Shown one piece after another: positions 63,920 through 64,000 of a DNA stretch of 64,000 bases (positions within the stretch are counted from its first letter, which is position 1; every line of letters begins with the position of its first letter). Both the position numbers and the translations under genes were made by a program. Where the stretch lies: assembly GCF_000024425.1 (NCBI RefSeq), contig NC_013946.1, forward strand, positions 1,736,001 to 1,800,000. Direction: 5' to 3'. The notes beneath the pieces are model-generated. The model saw nothing but the letters and a program-made list of their open reading frames with translations. It was not told the DNA's origin and made no database searches. This DNA comes from Meiothermus ruber DSM 1279 (lineage in GTDB: Bacteria > Deinococcota > Deinococci > Deinococcales > Thermaceae).

Positions 63920-64000
63920 ATGCAGATCGGTTCGCTCATCCTATACAGCGCCTTCGTCGGAGCACTCACCGGTGTATTCGCCGCCGGGTTCGTGTCCGTG
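63920..64000 (+). CDS. Start of a probable membrane protein (cut by the window edge)
   Basis: An ATG at 63920 opens 27 codons running off the end (MQIGSLILYSAFVGALTGVF and onward), a hydrophobic stretch typical of a first membrane helix. No ribosome site is visible before it. The call rests on hydrophobicity and position only. Confidence 0.4.
   Translation, partial: MQIGSLILYSAFVGALTGVFAAGFVSV

Overview
The window is GC-rich chromosomal DNA from a thermophile of the family Thermaceae, most likely Meiothermus (genus inferred). The rpoB and rpoC products (1124 and 1526 aa) have Thermus-type length and sequence. MglA and MglB are very close to the Thermus thermophilus proteins as I remember them, and many genes start right behind a -10 box without a leader, as is usual in Deinococcus-Thermus. 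I see no prophage, insertion sequence, CRISPR array, tRNA or rRNA. It is ordinary chromosome with one large catabolic operon and several well-preserved RNA switches.

Layout. 1-1275: end of a HAD phosphatase, a YdcF-like protein and a DivIVA protein. 1341-12974: a complete-looking myo-inositol operon. It has a strong promoter overlaid with candidate DeoR-type operators, an ABC importer (binding protein, permease, ATPase), iolG, iolD, iolE, iolC, a TIM-barrel epimerase, a second iolG-like gene, iolB, and the DeoR-family regulator last. The later steps (iolJ aldolase, iolA dehydrogenase) are absent here. 12971-24536 (minus): PLP-binding YggS, purine nucleoside phosphorylase, rpoC, rpoB with a structured leader, serS and gatC. 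24589-27495: a SAM-I riboswitch with a terminator and a possible ribosome-site sequestering element, controlling metY-metX. 27729-32313 (minus): the glycine cleavage genes gcvT-gcvH-gcvP with a tandem glycine riboswitch inside the cluster, in front of gcvP only. 32455-33539: mglB-mglA polarity GTPase pair.

33705-44933: alpha/beta hydrolase, HemW-like radical SAM protein, Hanks-type kinase, patatin-like lipase, signal peptidase I, the HslVU protease, a secreted TPR protein, a NurA-HerA-like nuclease/ATPase pair and the Aat transferase. 45015-48769 (minus): citrate synthase with a textbook terminator, an E1-like enzyme, a JAMM metalloprotease (together suggesting ubiquitin-like sulfur-carrier chemistry), a DUF2461 protein and a TlpA-like thioredoxin. 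48933-56772: MFS transporter, MrfA-like helicase overlapping a nucleotidyltransferase, mnmE, a small membrane protein, and a Kef-type antiporter split by a frameshift at a G7 tract. 56776-58867 (minus): mnmD and a PLP decarboxylase. 59040-end: a subtilase, then a racemase/acetyltransferase/amidohydrolase operon that looks like N-acyl amino acid metabolism, and the start of a membrane protein.

The most interesting signals are the two-layer expression platform of the SAM riboswitch, the G7 frameshift in the antiporter, the direct/inverted repeats over the inositol promoter, the HerA-like ATPase with a deviant P-loop, the many leaderless promoters, and a very strong excess of the palindrome CTCGAG across the whole window. 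No wholly new system could be demonstrated from sequence alone.
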